NCBI GenBank assembly: GCA_937959375.1
Contig: CALGLS010000259.1
Coordinates: forward strand, 1 to 19,355
Source of the DNA: an uncultured Saprospiraceae bacterium
GTDB taxonomy: Bacteria > Bacteroidota > Bacteroidia > Chitinophagales > Saprospiraceae
Length of the DNA stretch: 19,355 bases
Direction of reading: 5' to 3'
The notes beneath the pieces were generated by a model. The model was given only the letters and a program-made list of their open reading frames with translations. It ran no database searches and had not been told where the DNA came from. This document shows positions 5,451 through 15,154 of the stretch, piece after piece. The position numbers and the translations under genes were made by a program. Position 1 is the first letter of the stretch; each line of letters begins with the position of its first letter.

Positions 5451-8400
5451 ATGGAAAACCGATTACACTACTCCATTCGTTACTTACTTCCCTTATTCTT
5501 TTCCTTTCTGATGATTAATCAGGCCCAAGCCGATTTTATCTGGACGATTGATGAAGGAATTGACACGGTTTATGTTAACACAGACTGTCTTGGAACCTTA
5601 GATTGGGATCACCCCAACTCTGTTACCGTAGATTGTGACGAACCGGGATGTATGATTACCGACTTTTACCTAGATACTATTTTTGATAGTAATGGTATGG
5701 GATACACTCTTGCTGATATCGGCACTGGTATACCCGGTAATACTGCGATTTTTGTTCGCTACTTCGCCATGGACAACATGGGAATCACTGCGACACTCAC
5801 CGTCAGAATCGACTACCTAGATGTTATAGGTCCTTCTTTCGATCCAGGCTCTCTGCCAGGTGATGTGACTTATCAATGTTTAAGTGATGCACCTGTTCCT
5901 GTCAATCCTGTCGGAATAGATAACTGCCCACCACCTGGAGGATCTCCTACAGATGTGACGGTCGCTTTTCTAGGACAAACAACTCAACCAACAACATGTA
6001 ATGGGGGAACCTTTACACGTACATGGGAGGCAACTGATTTGTCAGGTAATACGGCTCTTTATACACAGACCATTACGATTAGTGGAGATGCAGATGATCC
6101 AGTTATTACTGGAACACCAACTTCGCTAGTTGAACAATGTGATACAGCTAATTATGTACAATGGTTAGCAGATCAAGAAGCAGCTTTCATGGCAGTTGAT
6201 AACGGTTGTGGAATCGAATTTATAACGAATGATGCTCCTGCTTCTTTCGTCGGCCTCTGTGGTACAATTGATGTAACTTTCACCGCAATTGATAGTTGTA
6301 ATAACTCTGAAAATGTAGTCGTCTCTTACACCATGTTAGATGATCAGGCTCCTGTTATTACCTCTCCTGCTGGTACAAGTATTCCACTAGAGTGTAATGA
6401 TAATATGAACCCACCTGATGATCAAATCGCAAACTGGGTTAGTCAACTTGTTGTTACTGATAACTGTACAGCTCCAGCCGATATCGTTTGGTCTCAGGTT
6501 GTAACGGATGCACTTTCTGGAACCTGTGCTGCTACAGGGCAAACATCAGTAATGTATATCGCTCAAGATGCTTGTAGTAATGCAGATACAATAATACTCG
6601 ACTTTACAATAACAGATTCTAATGCTCCTGAAATTCTATTAGGTGCGCAGGACTTAACTGTTGCTTGTGATGGTAGTGGAAATACGGCAGATCTAGCAGG
6701 CTGGTTAGCAAACCGTGGAGGTACAGATGCTTCGGATGTTTGTACAGAAGATGTAGATATTGCGTTGTCACTTCAAGTTGCAAATGTAACGGTTACAGCA
6801 AGTGACATACAAGATATGGTGAACATGCAATTAGCAACAGGTTGTGGTGCAGTAGTGACAGTCGAGTTTGCATTTACCGATGATTGTGGAAATACTTCTA
6901 CTTCTGATGCAGATTTTACAGTGCTAGATACTATTGCTCCTGTTTTTGATATGTTAGCACAAAGTGTAATCGTAGAATGTGATACACCTTCAATCGCTTA
7001 TGCTGATTGGATTAACTCAAGAGGTGGTGCACTTGCTTCGGATGTTTGTTATACTATTGATAACTCAGCTACTTCAGCAAACTGGTCTTACGTAATGACA
7101 GACTCTGTAGTTGGTGGTTGTTTTAATGAATCAATTCGAACGGTTGAATTTACAGTAACTGATAATTGTGGTTTGTCAACAACGACAACAGCAACTTATG
7201 AAATTGTTGATAATATTTCTCCAACTATTATGCCTACCTCTTCAAACGGTTCTGAAGAATGTGGAGGAGGTGACGATCAAGCTGCCTTGAATGCGTGGAT
7301 TGATAATTATGGTGGTGCTGTTGCATTTGATGCTTGTTCTGATGTGGAATGGACAACCTTTGATTATACAACATCTACAGGAGTTGTAGGGGTAGATATT
7401 ATGTTTGGTGATGTATTAAATTACCCTTCAGTTTTAGCAAACGATTGTGAATGGTTTGTTGAAGTGATTTTTGATGTAGTTGATAGTTGTGCAAACCCTT
7501 CTTCAACTATGGCAGAATTTTCATTGAAAGATTCAACAGATCCAATATTGTCAGGTGTAGATATGACTAACGATACCTTAGTAGTTGATTGTGATGCTGC
7601 CATTCCTGGTTTTCCTGCAATTACAGCAACTGATAATTGTGATGTCACAATAGACATTACAGTTGATTCAACTGAAACAGAACTTACTTGTGCTTATAAC
7701 TTTGTTCGAACTAGAACTTGGACTGCGATGGATGACTGTGGTAATTCTGATATGATATCACAAGTCATAATCGTTCAAGATACAACCAAGCCTTTCCTAG
7801 CTACCTTGCCAGGTGACATGATGGTTAGTTGTGATGCTGTTCCTCTAGTTCCAGTTTTAGGAATAGACTATGGTGCATTCGATAACTGTGATGGAGACAT
7901 TGATATGGGCGTTGGATTTACTGAAACAGATACCCAAGGAACGGATCCTGACGATTGTACTTTCTATAATTATTCAATTACTCGTACTTGGACTGTGACG
8001 GATGTTTGTGGAAATTCAGAAGAGTATACTCAAGTGATTTCTGTATCTGATACTTCGATCCCAACATTTACAGCTCCTGCAGATACTACAATTGATTGTC
8101 ATGTTGATATGACACCAACAAGTACAGGTACTGTCTCTGGTGTAATGGACGTATGTGATGCAAGCCCTGATGTTGCTTATGTTGACGTAATTACAGCTTT
8201 ACCAGGTTGTGTAAATAATTATACAATAGAGCGTACTTGGACAGTAACAGATGCATGTAATAATGTGTCTGTAGCCCAAGTGCAATACATAACAGTACAA
8301 GATACTTCGGATCCTACTTTTGTAGATCCTGTACAAAATGTAGACTACGTTTGTGTGGTTGAAACAGCATCTCAAGATAGTTTTAGTAACTGGATAGCCG

Positions 8401-11400
8401 CTTACGGTAATGCTACAGCGACTGACCTTTGTTCAGCAGTTGGAGACCTTACTTGGTTCGCAGCAGTACCTGGTTCTTATGACATCAACGATCCATTAAC
8501 TTGGCCTGGAACAGCACCTGGAGCTTTATCTCCAGCAATGTGTCCTTCACCAACGCCAGGTGTTTATCGTTCAGATACAGTTGACTTTGTAGTTTATGAT
8601 CAATGTGATAATGCAATTGCAGAAACAGGTGTTTTCAATGTAATTGACAATACGCCTCCAACATTTGATCAATGTCCTCCGAGTATCGATGTAGACAATG
8701 ATCCGGGAGAATGTTATGCTACGGTTACTTTAGTAGCTCCAATTATTTCTGATGATTGTAACTCAGCTACTCCATATACTTTTAACATTGTAGGTCAACC
8801 TATCGTATCAAATACTCCTGGAGCAGATAGTGTTATTGTAAATCCTGTTGTTCTAAACTTTACAGGACTTCCTGCAGCACCTGTCTCTGCATCTGGAGCG
8901 GTTACAATCGATCTAGCGTTTACAATGCTTGATGCTGAAGAACCTACTGAATACTTCAATATTTTTGGAGAAGACGGAACACCACTTGGAACAACGAATA
9001 ATACGGCTACACAGTGTGGTGATATGACTCAAGCGATTACGATCCCTACTGCTTTGTTTAATGCATGGGCTGTAGATGGAATGGTTACCATTACATTGTC
9101 ACCAAATATCCCAGCAGGTATGCCTGGTATTTTTGCGATCAATGATATCTGTCCTGATGGATCAGGTACTGGTGGTGGAAGTACTGTTGATGCAACATTA
9201 AATTACAGTGGTAATACACCTGGTGGTTTAGTTTACTCATACAGTATTAATGGTGACCCTCAAGTTACTGTTGATCCGATAGTAGATGTAGTAACTCAAC
9301 TTCCTGTAGGAACAAATGAAATTACTTACTACGCAACTGATTGTGCAGGTAACGAGTCAACTTGTGTTTACTACATTGATGTAGATGATACAGAGTTACC
9401 AACAATCTCTTGTCCTGCTGATATTACTTATTACTTAGCATCAAATGAAGGTTGTGGTGACGTTGAAATGACCTTACCTATTCCAACAGTGATTGGGGAT
9501 AATTGCCCATTCCCAGTTGAGAACCAAACACAACCAAGTAATCTTAACGATGCAATGTTAACATTCTCCTACAATCCAAATTACTTGGAATTTGTAGCAG
9601 ATGATAAAGACTTTACATTCATTGGTACCGCAGCTAATGCTGTTGGATCGGTTGCAACTTTTACAGTAACAATTACTGGTGATGCTGATGAAGTCGAAGA
9701 ATACTTTACAATATATGGTGAAGATGGTGTGGCATTAGGTACAACAGAAGTTGGTCAAGCTAATGTTACAGTTGTTCCTGAAGCTTGTCCTACACCTGGT
9801 ACAACAACAGCAGTATTTGAAGTGCCTGTTGCAACATTTAATGCATGGGCAGCGGATGGTAGTGTAGATATTTCTGCCATATCAAATAATACATTTGCTA
9901 CACCTCCTTCTGGTGGTGCAAGTGATGGAATCAATCCTTCTTGTAACCCAACTGCATCTGACGATGGAGGAATCAGTACCATGTTTATTGATTTGGAATA
10001 CCAAGAAGCTACGACTTACTATTCTACTACTGGTGCAACGACAACACCAACTACTGCAATGATGCCTCCTGTTGTTGCCCCAACGATTAGTTTCGATCTG
10101 GGTGTAACGGAAGTAATTTATACGGTTGAAGATGTAGCAGGAAACGAAAGTCAATGTTCATTCTTCGTTTCTGTTCTAGATACCATTGCTCCAATAGCAC
10201 TTTGTGAACCGACTACAATTTTTGTAAGTCCATCAGGTGTTGAAGATTATATTCTTGAAACTTACGAAATCAATGAAGGTAGTTGGGATGAAAACTGTGA
10301 AATTGCTACGTGGGATATAACGCCAAACGTATTCACTTGCGACCAAGCAGAACAGGCTATCCCAGTTTTATTAACAGTAACGGATGATAGTGGTAATACT
10401 TCTACTTGTTCAACAATTATAAGTGTTGCAACAGAGCAACCAGAACCTGATTACTCAATCGGACTTTGTGGAGATGACAATCTGAATTTGACTGCCAATC
10501 CTCCATATACGCCAGGTGGTGTAATCTTTACATACGAATGGACAGATCCTAACGGAATATTAATTTCTACTGAAGAGAATCCAACGATTCCTGGAGTAGA
10601 CGAAACAGATTCTGGACCTTACACTGTTACAATAGAAGGATTGACTGGTTGTACTGCAATCGGAGTAGTTAACGTGGTGATCAATAGTTCACCAAACGTT
10701 CCAATCCTTGAAGTAAATAGTAATAACCTTTGTACAAACGATGATATCGTATTGACGACTCAGAATTACTCTGGTTCGAATGTAGAATACAACTGGTATG
10801 CAGGTATCTTCCCTGGAGGAACATACATGGCCACTACTGTATTCCCAACCTTTACGGTAGTTGATCCAGCAGTAGGAACAAATACTTATTTTGTAATTGT
10901 TGAAATTGATGGATGTGTTTCTGATGCATCTTTCTACGAATCAGTTACCATATCTGATGCACCAATCGCAGCAACTAATAATGCAGTGATTAATGTATGC
11001 GAAGGAGAGAGTGTTATACTTGGAACGAACGTAACTGGTGCAGGCTATACTTATGAATGGTCAGGGCCAAATAACTTTAGCTCGACTTCTCAGTTCCCTG
11101 GAGTAATTACAAGTGCAACAATAGGAGACGCAGGAACTTACAACTTAGTAATTACAGCAAATGGTTGTCCATCTGATGCAGCTACTACTGTTGTAAACGT
11201 AACGCCAGCGCCAGCGACACCAATTATCTCTACAGCGGGTGTTGTTTGTTTGGGTGATGATATTGTATTGTCTGCCAACGTACTTGGTGCAGATTCTTAT
11301 ACTTGGATTTCTCCTACATTTGCTCAGGTGATTACAGCTACTAACCAATTGACGCTAACCAACGTGACAATGGCAGATGCTGGAAACTGGACACTCTTTG

Positions 11401-14069
11401 TAACAACAGCAGGTTGTGATTCAGAAATGTCAGCAGCAGTTGAAGTTTTTGTAGAACCAGTATTCGCGGTTGTCGCATCTAATGATGGACCTGCTTGTAA
11501 TGGTGAGGATATTGAACTATTCGTAAACTCAATTCCAGGTGCAACATATTTCTGGGAAGGCCCAGCAGGATTCTCTTCTGCTACGCAAAACCCAGTAACT
11601 AATGCTGTCGCTGGATTCTACTCCGTAACCGTTACTTCCTCAACAGGTTGTACCAACACAGCTTCTACACTAGTAGGTGTTAGTGATGCGCCAACAGTTA
11701 CGGCTGTGAGTAATACAGGAGCACCTTGTGTAACTGGTTCGGATGACATCTTCTTAGTGTTGACCGTTTTCCCTCCAGATGATGGAACATATGAATACCT
11801 ATGGATTGGACCTGGTGGATTTAGTTCCGTTGACAGTATGCCTACATTGCCAAATGGTACTTCGGTAGATAATGGTTCTTATACTGTAGTTGTTACCAAT
11901 GGTGCTGGTTGTGAATCTCAAGCATTGACAACAGTCGTAAACGTAACCACTGCTCCAGAAACACCAATATTGAATGCACCTGTCGGTTTATGTGAAGGTG
12001 GAACATTGACATTGACAACGACTGGATACATTGGTACTTCAGTTGTGTATACATGGATAACACCACTAGGAACGATTACGACCAACGTTCCTTCGCTGAC
12101 GATACCGAACGTAACTTCTTCAAGTACGGGGGATTATATGATGAGTGTGACCGTGGATGGTTGTACATCTAATGGATCAAATGTCGCAAGTATTGTAGTT
12201 GGTTCCGTACCACCTACTCCTGTTGCTTCAAGTAATAGTCCAGTATGTGAAGGAGAAGATATAGAATTGTTTACACCGTTTATACCAGGTGCAACATATT
12301 TCTGGACAGGTCCTGCTGGATTTAATTCAACGCTGCATAATCCTGTTGTTTCTAACGCAGAAGAAATAAATCAAGGAGACTATACCGTATCAGTTATCAT
12401 CAGTGGATGTGAATCTGTATTCTCAGTGCCAATCAACGTAGCAGTAAATGAAGCACCAACTTCTGCAATTGCTGTGAATGACGGTCCTATTTGTATCGAC
12501 GATTCAGGAGCATCGCTTACATTATCTGTAACACCAGCCACTGCACTTCCGGGAGCAATGTATACTTGGTATGATGCAGCTACTGGCGCATTAGTAGCAG
12601 GGCCAACAGCTTCGCTAAATGCACCAATCGTAGACTTCTCGGCTTATGACGAAGGTATTTTTGATTTCTATGTGGTAACAACACTTAATGGATGTGAATC
12701 TGTTAATTCTATACCTACTTCAGTTGTTTTAAATACTGTTCCAAGTGATGAAGCTTTTGCTGGACCAGACATCTTGGTTTGTGAAGGACAAGCGATTTCA
12801 TTAAGTGGCTCGGCACCTTCTACAGGTACAGGAATTTGGACACAAATAAACGGTCCAATTATAAACATAATTAACCCAAGTTCACCAACTACTCCGATCA
12901 ACGGAATTGCTGCTGGGCAGAATTATACATTTGTATGGACGCTATCAAATGGAGCATGTGGTAATTACTCTTCTGACGAAGTTGTAGTATCTGTAGATAA
13001 TGCTTCAGCAGTAGCGGATGCAGGTGCCGATATTGATTTGTGTAATCAGTCATCTGCAACACTTAATGCTACCCCAGTTGGTGGCGGTGTAACTGGATTC
13101 TGGTCGCAAAGTGCAGCGCAGGCTTCTTTAGGAGTTGTCATTAATGACTCAACTGATCCGAACTCTGAGGTGACTGGTTTAGTACCTGGTAATCCTTACT
13201 CATTTATCTGGAACCTAAGTAATGTTGGTTGTGGTGAATTTGCAGCGGATGAAGTGATCGTAGAAGTTGAAGCAAGTGACATTGTTGCTGTTGCCGGTCC
13301 TGATTTTGACCAATGTGGCGGTATCTTAACGCTAGCTGCTACTGAAACTGATGCTGGTACTGGTACTTGGACGACAACAGACGGAGGAGTCGTAATTGAA
13401 AATCCTTCTAGTCATAATTCTACAGTTACTGGTTTGACTACTGGTGTGTATACATTTGTATGGACACTTGATAACGGAGCTTGTGGAATTACCTCAGACG
13501 AAGTTGTAGTTGATTACGAAGCAACGCCAATAGCGGTAGATGATTTATTAAGTGTTGATTTCGCCGGTACTAACTCACTAGATGTTACTACCAATGATGA
13601 TACGCCAGGTGATTATACAATAACTAACTTTTCTACACCAACTTATGGGTCGATATCCGATCTAGGAAACGGTGTGTTAGAATATACTGCTTTTGTAAAT
13701 TACGCCGGAGAAGATTCATTTACATATACCATTTGTAGTGTTGATTGTCCAGATGAATGTACAGAAGGAACGGTTAGAGTAACTGTAGGAGCAGATGCGC
13801 TTTGTACGGTACCAACGATTATCACACCTAACAACGATGGTGTCAACGATGAATTTATAGTGCCATGTTTGGCAACAGATGAATATCCTAATAACATTGT
13901 ATCAATCTTTAATGAATGGGGAGATGAAGTTTTCAATGCTTCACCTTACCAAAACAATTGGAGAGGAACTTACAATGGAGATGATCTTCCAGTAGGTACT
14001 TACTTCTATGTTATCCAATTTGGTAACGGAGAAGAAAACCAATCAGGATTTATCATTATAGAAAGATAA
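5451..14069 (+). CDS. Giant multi-domain surface protein with type B T9SS sorting domain
   Basis: A 2872-residue secreted protein. Residues 1-27 form a signal peptide (hydrophobic LLPLFFSFLMI, likely cleavage AQA/D). Residues about 127-1660 hold some 13 hyalin-repeat-like (HYR) beta-sandwich units, marked by DxxxPxF boundaries, V.CD strands and TDxCGN motifs; two of these (from about 1069 and 1316) carry a large insert. Residues 1661-2428 are nine Ig-like repeats (CEGE..L, YxWxGPxGF, G.Y.V.V...GC). Residues 2429-2691 are three GTGxW/FVWTL repeats, 2692-2781 a cadherin-like unit (AVDD...ND), and 2785-2872 a gliding-motility-associated C-terminal domain: TIITPNNDGVND, IFNEWGDEVF, W.G.YNGDDLPVGTYFYVI. 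That last domain is the type B T9SS export signal, so the protein should reach the cell surface. Many paired cysteines suggest disulfides. Probably an adhesin or gliding/colony-matrix protein like SprB; ligand unknown. The PorP-like gene follows after 85 bases. Confidence 0.95.
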   Translation: MENRLHYSIRYLLPLFFSFLMINQAQADFIWTIDEGIDTVYVNTDCLGTLDWDHPNSVTVDCDEPGCMITDFYLDTIFDSNGMGYTLADIGTGIPGNTAIFVRYFAMDNMGITATLTVRIDYLDVIGPSFDPGSLPGDVTYQCLSDAPVPVNPVGIDNCPPPGGSPTDVTVAFLGQTTQPTTCNGGTFTRTWEATDLSGNTALYTQTITISGDADDPVITGTPTSLVEQCDTANYVQWLADQEAAFMAVDNGCGIEFITNDAPASFVGLCGTIDVTFTAIDSCNNSENVVVSYTMLDDQAPVITSPAGTSIPLECNDNMNPPDDQIANWVSQLVVTDNCTAPADIVWSQVVTDALSGTCAATGQTSVMYIAQDACSNADTIILDFTITDSNAPEILLGAQDLTVACDGSGNTADLAGWLANRGGTDASDVCTEDVDIALSLQVANVTVTASDIQDMVNMQLATGCGAVVTVEFAFTDDCGNTSTSDADFTVLDTIAPVFDMLAQSVIVECDTPSIAYADWINSRGGALASDVCYTIDNSATSANWSYVMTDSVVGGCFNESIRTVEFTVTDNCGLSTTTTATYEIVDNISPTIMPTSSNGSEECGGGDDQAALNAWIDNYGGAVAFDACSDVEWTTFDYTTSTGVVGVDIMFGDVLNYPSVLANDCEWFVEVIFDVVDSCANPSSTMAEFSLKDSTDPILSGVDMTNDTLVVDCDAAIPGFPAITATDNCDVTIDITVDSTETELTCAYNFVRTRTWTAMDDCGNSDMISQVIIVQDTTKPFLATLPGDMMVSCDAVPLVPVLGIDYGAFDNCDGDIDMGVGFTETDTQGTDPDDCTFYNYSITRTWTVTDVCGNSEEYTQVISVSDTSIPTFTAPADTTIDCHVDMTPTSTGTVSGVMDVCDASPDVAYVDVITALPGCVNNYTIERTWTVTDACNNVSVAQVQYITVQDTSDPTFVDPVQNVDYVCVVETASQDSFSNWIAAYGNATATDLCSAVGDLTWFAAVPGSYDINDPLTWPGTAPGALSPAMCPSPTPGVYRSDTVDFVVYDQCDNAIAETGVFNVIDNTPPTFDQCPPSIDVDNDPGECYATVTLVAPIISDDCNSATPYTFNIVGQPIVSNTPGADSVIVNPVVLNFTGLPAAPVSASGAVTIDLAFTMLDAEEPTEYFNIFGEDGTPLGTTNNTATQCGDMTQAITIPTALFNAWAVDGMVTITLSPNIPAGMPGIFAINDICPDGSGTGGGSTVDATLNYSGNTPGGLVYSYSINGDPQVTVDPIVDVVTQLPVGTNEITYYATDCAGNESTCVYYIDVDDTELPTISCPADITYYLASNEGCGDVEMTLPIPTVIGDNCPFPVENQTQPSNLNDAMLTFSYNPNYLEFVADDKDFTFIGTAANAVGSVATFTVTITGDADEVEEYFTIYGEDGVALGTTEVGQANVTVVPEACPTPGTTTAVFEVPVATFNAWAADGSVDISAISNNTFATPPSGGASDGINPSCNPTASDDGGISTMFIDLEYQEATTYYSTTGATTTPTTAMMPPVVAPTISFDLGVTEVIYTVEDVAGNESQCSFFVSVLDTIAPIALCEPTTIFVSPSGVEDYILETYEINEGSWDENCEIATWDITPNVFTCDQAEQAIPVLLTVTDDSGNTSTCSTIISVATEQPEPDYSIGLCGDDNLNLTANPPYTPGGVIFTYEWTDPNGILISTEENPTIPGVDETDSGPYTVTIEGLTGCTAIGVVNVVINSSPNVPILEVNSNNLCTNDDIVLTTQNYSGSNVEYNWYAGIFPGGTYMATTVFPTFTVVDPAVGTNTYFVIVEIDGCVSDASFYESVTISDAPIAATNNAVINVCEGESVILGTNVTGAGYTYEWSGPNNFSSTSQFPGVITSATIGDAGTYNLVITANGCPSDAATTVVNVTPAPATPIISTAGVVCLGDDIVLSANVLGADSYTWISPTFAQVITATNQLTLTNVTMADAGNWTLFVTTAGCDSEMSAAVEVFVEPVFAVVASNDGPACNGEDIELFVNSIPGATYFWEGPAGFSSATQNPVTNAVAGFYSVTVTSSTGCTNTASTLVGVSDAPTVTAVSNTGAPCVTGSDDIFLVLTVFPPDDGTYEYLWIGPGGFSSVDSMPTLPNGTSVDNGSYTVVVTNGAGCESQALTTVVNVTTAPETPILNAPVGLCEGGTLTLTTTGYIGTSVVYTWITPLGTITTNVPSLTIPNVTSSSTGDYMMSVTVDGCTSNGSNVASIVVGSVPPTPVASSNSPVCEGEDIELFTPFIPGATYFWTGPAGFNSTLHNPVVSNAEEINQGDYTVSVIISGCESVFSVPINVAVNEAPTSAIAVNDGPICIDDSGASLTLSVTPATALPGAMYTWYDAATGALVAGPTASLNAPIVDFSAYDEGIFDFYVVTTLNGCESVNSIPTSVVLNTVPSDEAFAGPDILVCEGQAISLSGSAPSTGTGIWTQINGPIINIINPSSPTTPINGIAAGQNYTFVWTLSNGACGNYSSDEVVVSVDNASAVADAGADIDLCNQSSATLNATPVGGGVTGFWSQSAAQASLGVVINDSTDPNSEVTGLVPGNPYSFIWNLSNVGCGEFAADEVIVEVEASDIVAVAGPDFDQCGGILTLAATETDAGTGTWTTTDGGVVIENPSSHNSTVTGLTTGVYTFVWTLDNGACGITSDEVVVDYEATPIAVDDLLSVDFAGTNSLDVTTNDDTPGDYTITNFSTPTYGSISDLGNGVLEYTAFVNYAGEDSFTYTICSVDCPDECTEGTVRVTVGADALCTVPTIITPNNDGVNDEFIVPCLATDEYPNNIVSIFNEWGDEVFNASPYQNNWRGTYNGDDLPVGTYFYVIQFGNGEENQSGFIIIER
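8782..9213 (+). repeat. Insert module A inside an HYR-like unit
   Basis: This segment separates the front half of an HYR-like unit (CPPSIDVDNDPGECYATV) from its back half (LPVGTNEITYYATDCAGNES). Its core EYFNIFGEDGTPLGTT begins at residue 1167 and is followed by a cysteine, an ITIPTALFNAWAVDGMVTI strand pair and a C-terminal NDIC. It pairs with module B at 9517-10005. Boundaries are approximate. Confidence 0.7.
9517..10005 (+). repeat. Insert module B inside an HYR-like unit
   Basis: Second copy of the insert seen at 8782-9213, with core EYFTIYGEDGVALGTT from residue 1417 and FEVPVATFNAWAADGSVDI after it. It again interrupts an HYR-like unit between its first conserved cysteine strand (CPADITYYLA) and its VTEVIYTVEDVAGNES strand. 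Boundaries are approximate. Confidence 0.7.
10431..12734 (+). repeat. Nine Ig-like repeats within the adhesin
   Basis: Nine units of about 75-95 residues, each with an N-terminal cysteine in a CxGxxIxL context, a YxW strand, and a closing GC before a V.V strand. Units 5 and 8 are the most alike: GEDIELF and PGATYFW.GPAGF occur in both, and 21 bases are identical (11535-11555 and 12285-12305). Confidence 0.8.
12735..13523 (+). repeat. Three GTGxW / FVWTL repeats within the adhesin
   Basis: Three units of about 85-90 residues, each opening with A(G)(P/A)D(I/F)xxC, followed by a T.G.W(T/S) strand, a (S/P)...G(L/I)..G..Y(T/S)F(V/I)W.L(S/D)N strand and C..(.)DEV(V/I)V. They form a stalk between the Ig-like block and the C-terminal sorting domain. 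Confidence 0.8.
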
Positions 14070-14075
14070 ACGAAA

Positions 14076-14111
14076 ACTGGGGAGGTCTATTTAATGATCT
14101 CCCCAGTCTTT
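14076..14111 (+). terminator. Hairpin between the adhesin and the PorP-like gene
   Basis: ACTGGGGAGGTC (14076-14087) pairs with GATCTCCCCAGT (14096-14107), a 12-bp stem with one G-T pair and an 8-base loop, starting seven bases after the adhesin stop. Only CTTTC follows, so it is a partial terminator or processing/stability hairpin rather than a clear full stop; the downstream gene may still be read through. Confidence 0.6.
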
Positions 14112-14154
14112 CAATCAAAAATATTAATCATTGATTTAAGAAAATAAAATTAAT

Positions 14155-15108
14155 ATGAAAAAGATCATTACTACCATTATATGTTCATTGGGGATGATTG
14201 TTTGTTTTGCTCAGCAAGAGGCACAATACACCCAATTTATTTATAATAAATTGGCTTTCAACCCAGGGTATGCTGGTAGCTACGATGCTGCTTGTTTGAC
14301 TGGAATTTACCGTAACCAATGGATCGGTTTGGAAGGAGCTCCTAAGACAATGGGACTTAGCTTCGACATGCCTTTGCTAAACAAGCGAGTTGGTGTAGGT
14401 ATGAATATTAACAGAAATACAATTGGTATCACTGACCAATGGACCATCGACGGGATTTACTCTTACCGTATTGCGCTTGGTCGAGGAACACTTGGTTTAG
14501 GTGTACAAGCATCTATCCGGTATTTCGGCTTAGACTATAACGACAGTCGATTGCAAGCAACACAAGCGATCAATACTGATGGAGGTATTCCAACAGGTGA
14601 ACAAAATAAGTATCTTCCTAACTTCGGTGCAGGGTTTTATTATTCAACTCAGAAAGTTTATTTCGGAGTTTCGGTACCTCGTATTTTGAATAACAATATT
14701 GACTTCAACAACCTTAGTGGAAATGAAGAAGGAACAGAAGTAACACACGCCTTTGGTATGGTCGGTGTAATGATACCTTTGACTAGTAAAGTTAAATTGC
14801 AGCCACAAGCTCTATTTAAGTATGCAGCTAACTCACCATTTGATATGGATTTCAATGCAAGTCTTATTTTTGATAATAAGTATACTGCAGGTTTGACTTA
14901 TCGTGTTGGTGGTTCAACAGATCGTGCTGGTGAGTCAATAGATATTTTAGCTTCAGCTCATGTTACTCCTAACGTATTGTTTGGTCTTTCTTACGATATT
15001 ACATTATCTGATTTGAAAGATTACAACAGTGGAAGTATAGAAGCAGTATTACGTTATTGCTTTGGAAGTTCTGAGGGAGAAGATATTATTAACCCTAGAT
15101 TCTTCTAA
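14155..15108 (+). CDS. PorP/SprF-family type IX secretion outer-membrane protein
   Basis: A 317-residue protein with a signal peptide (MKKIITTIICSLGMIVCFA, likely cleavage before QQ). The mature start QYTQFIYNKLAFNPGYAGSYD, then WIGLEGAPKT, and the C-terminus NPRFF are hallmarks of the PorP/SprF family, which form outer-membrane beta barrels. In Flavobacterium johnsoniae, SprF is needed to secrete and display the giant adhesin SprB, whose C-terminal region is of type B. Its position just after a type B adhesin gene points to a dedicated partner role. Many Bacteroidota carry many copies of this family next to such adhesins; this one is likely a cargo-specific paralogue and not the core PorP of the secretion motor, though the sequence alone cannot settle that. 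Confidence 0.95.
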   Translation: MKKIITTIICSLGMIVCFAQQEAQYTQFIYNKLAFNPGYAGSYDAACLTGIYRNQWIGLEGAPKTMGLSFDMPLLNKRVGVGMNINRNTIGITDQWTIDGIYSYRIALGRGTLGLGVQASIRYFGLDYNDSRLQATQAINTDGGIPTGEQNKYLPNFGAGFYYSTQKVYFGVSVPRILNNNIDFNNLSGNEEGTEVTHAFGMVGVMIPLTSKVKLQPQALFKYAANSPFDMDFNASLIFDNKYTAGLTYRVGGSTDRAGESIDILASAHVTPNVLFGLSYDITLSDLKDYNSGSIEAVLRYCFGSSEGEDIINPRFF

Positions 15109-15146
15109 GGAAAAGTTAAGATAAGTTAAACCATTGCTTTTGGCAA

Positions 15147-15154
15147 TAGGTTTG
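15147..15154 (+). promoter_or_regulatory. Possible Bacteroidota -7 box before the OmpA gene
   Basis: TAGGTTTG fits the TAnnTTTG -7 consensus of the Bacteroidota housekeeping sigma factor. It overlaps the end of a small ATTGC/GCAAT hairpin (15133-15147). No TTG was found at the expected distance upstream, so this is weak support for a separate promoter in the 207-base gap before the OmpA gene. Small hairpins such as TCTAC/GTAGA (15167-15179) occupy the rest. Confidence 0.25.

Larger units (their letters stand above)
5829..10430 (+). repeat. Hyalin-repeat-like domain block within the adhesin
   Basis: About 13 diverged units of 70-250 residues, each opening with a (D/A/K)P-hydrophobic boundary such as APVITSPAG, DPTFVDPVQ or LPTISCPAD. 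Two subtypes alternate in runs: one carries a short aromatic segment with a GG-A-x-D-x-C pattern (for example WLANRGGTDASDVC), the other a RTWTxTDxCGN strand. The DNA copies are mostly well diverged. Confidence 0.8.

Noticed and set aside
5451..14069. Frameshift or fusion of several genes in the giant ORF
   Set aside because: One open frame of 2872 codons runs from signal peptide to C-terminal sorting domain with a consistent repeat architecture, so a single intact gene is the simplest reading.
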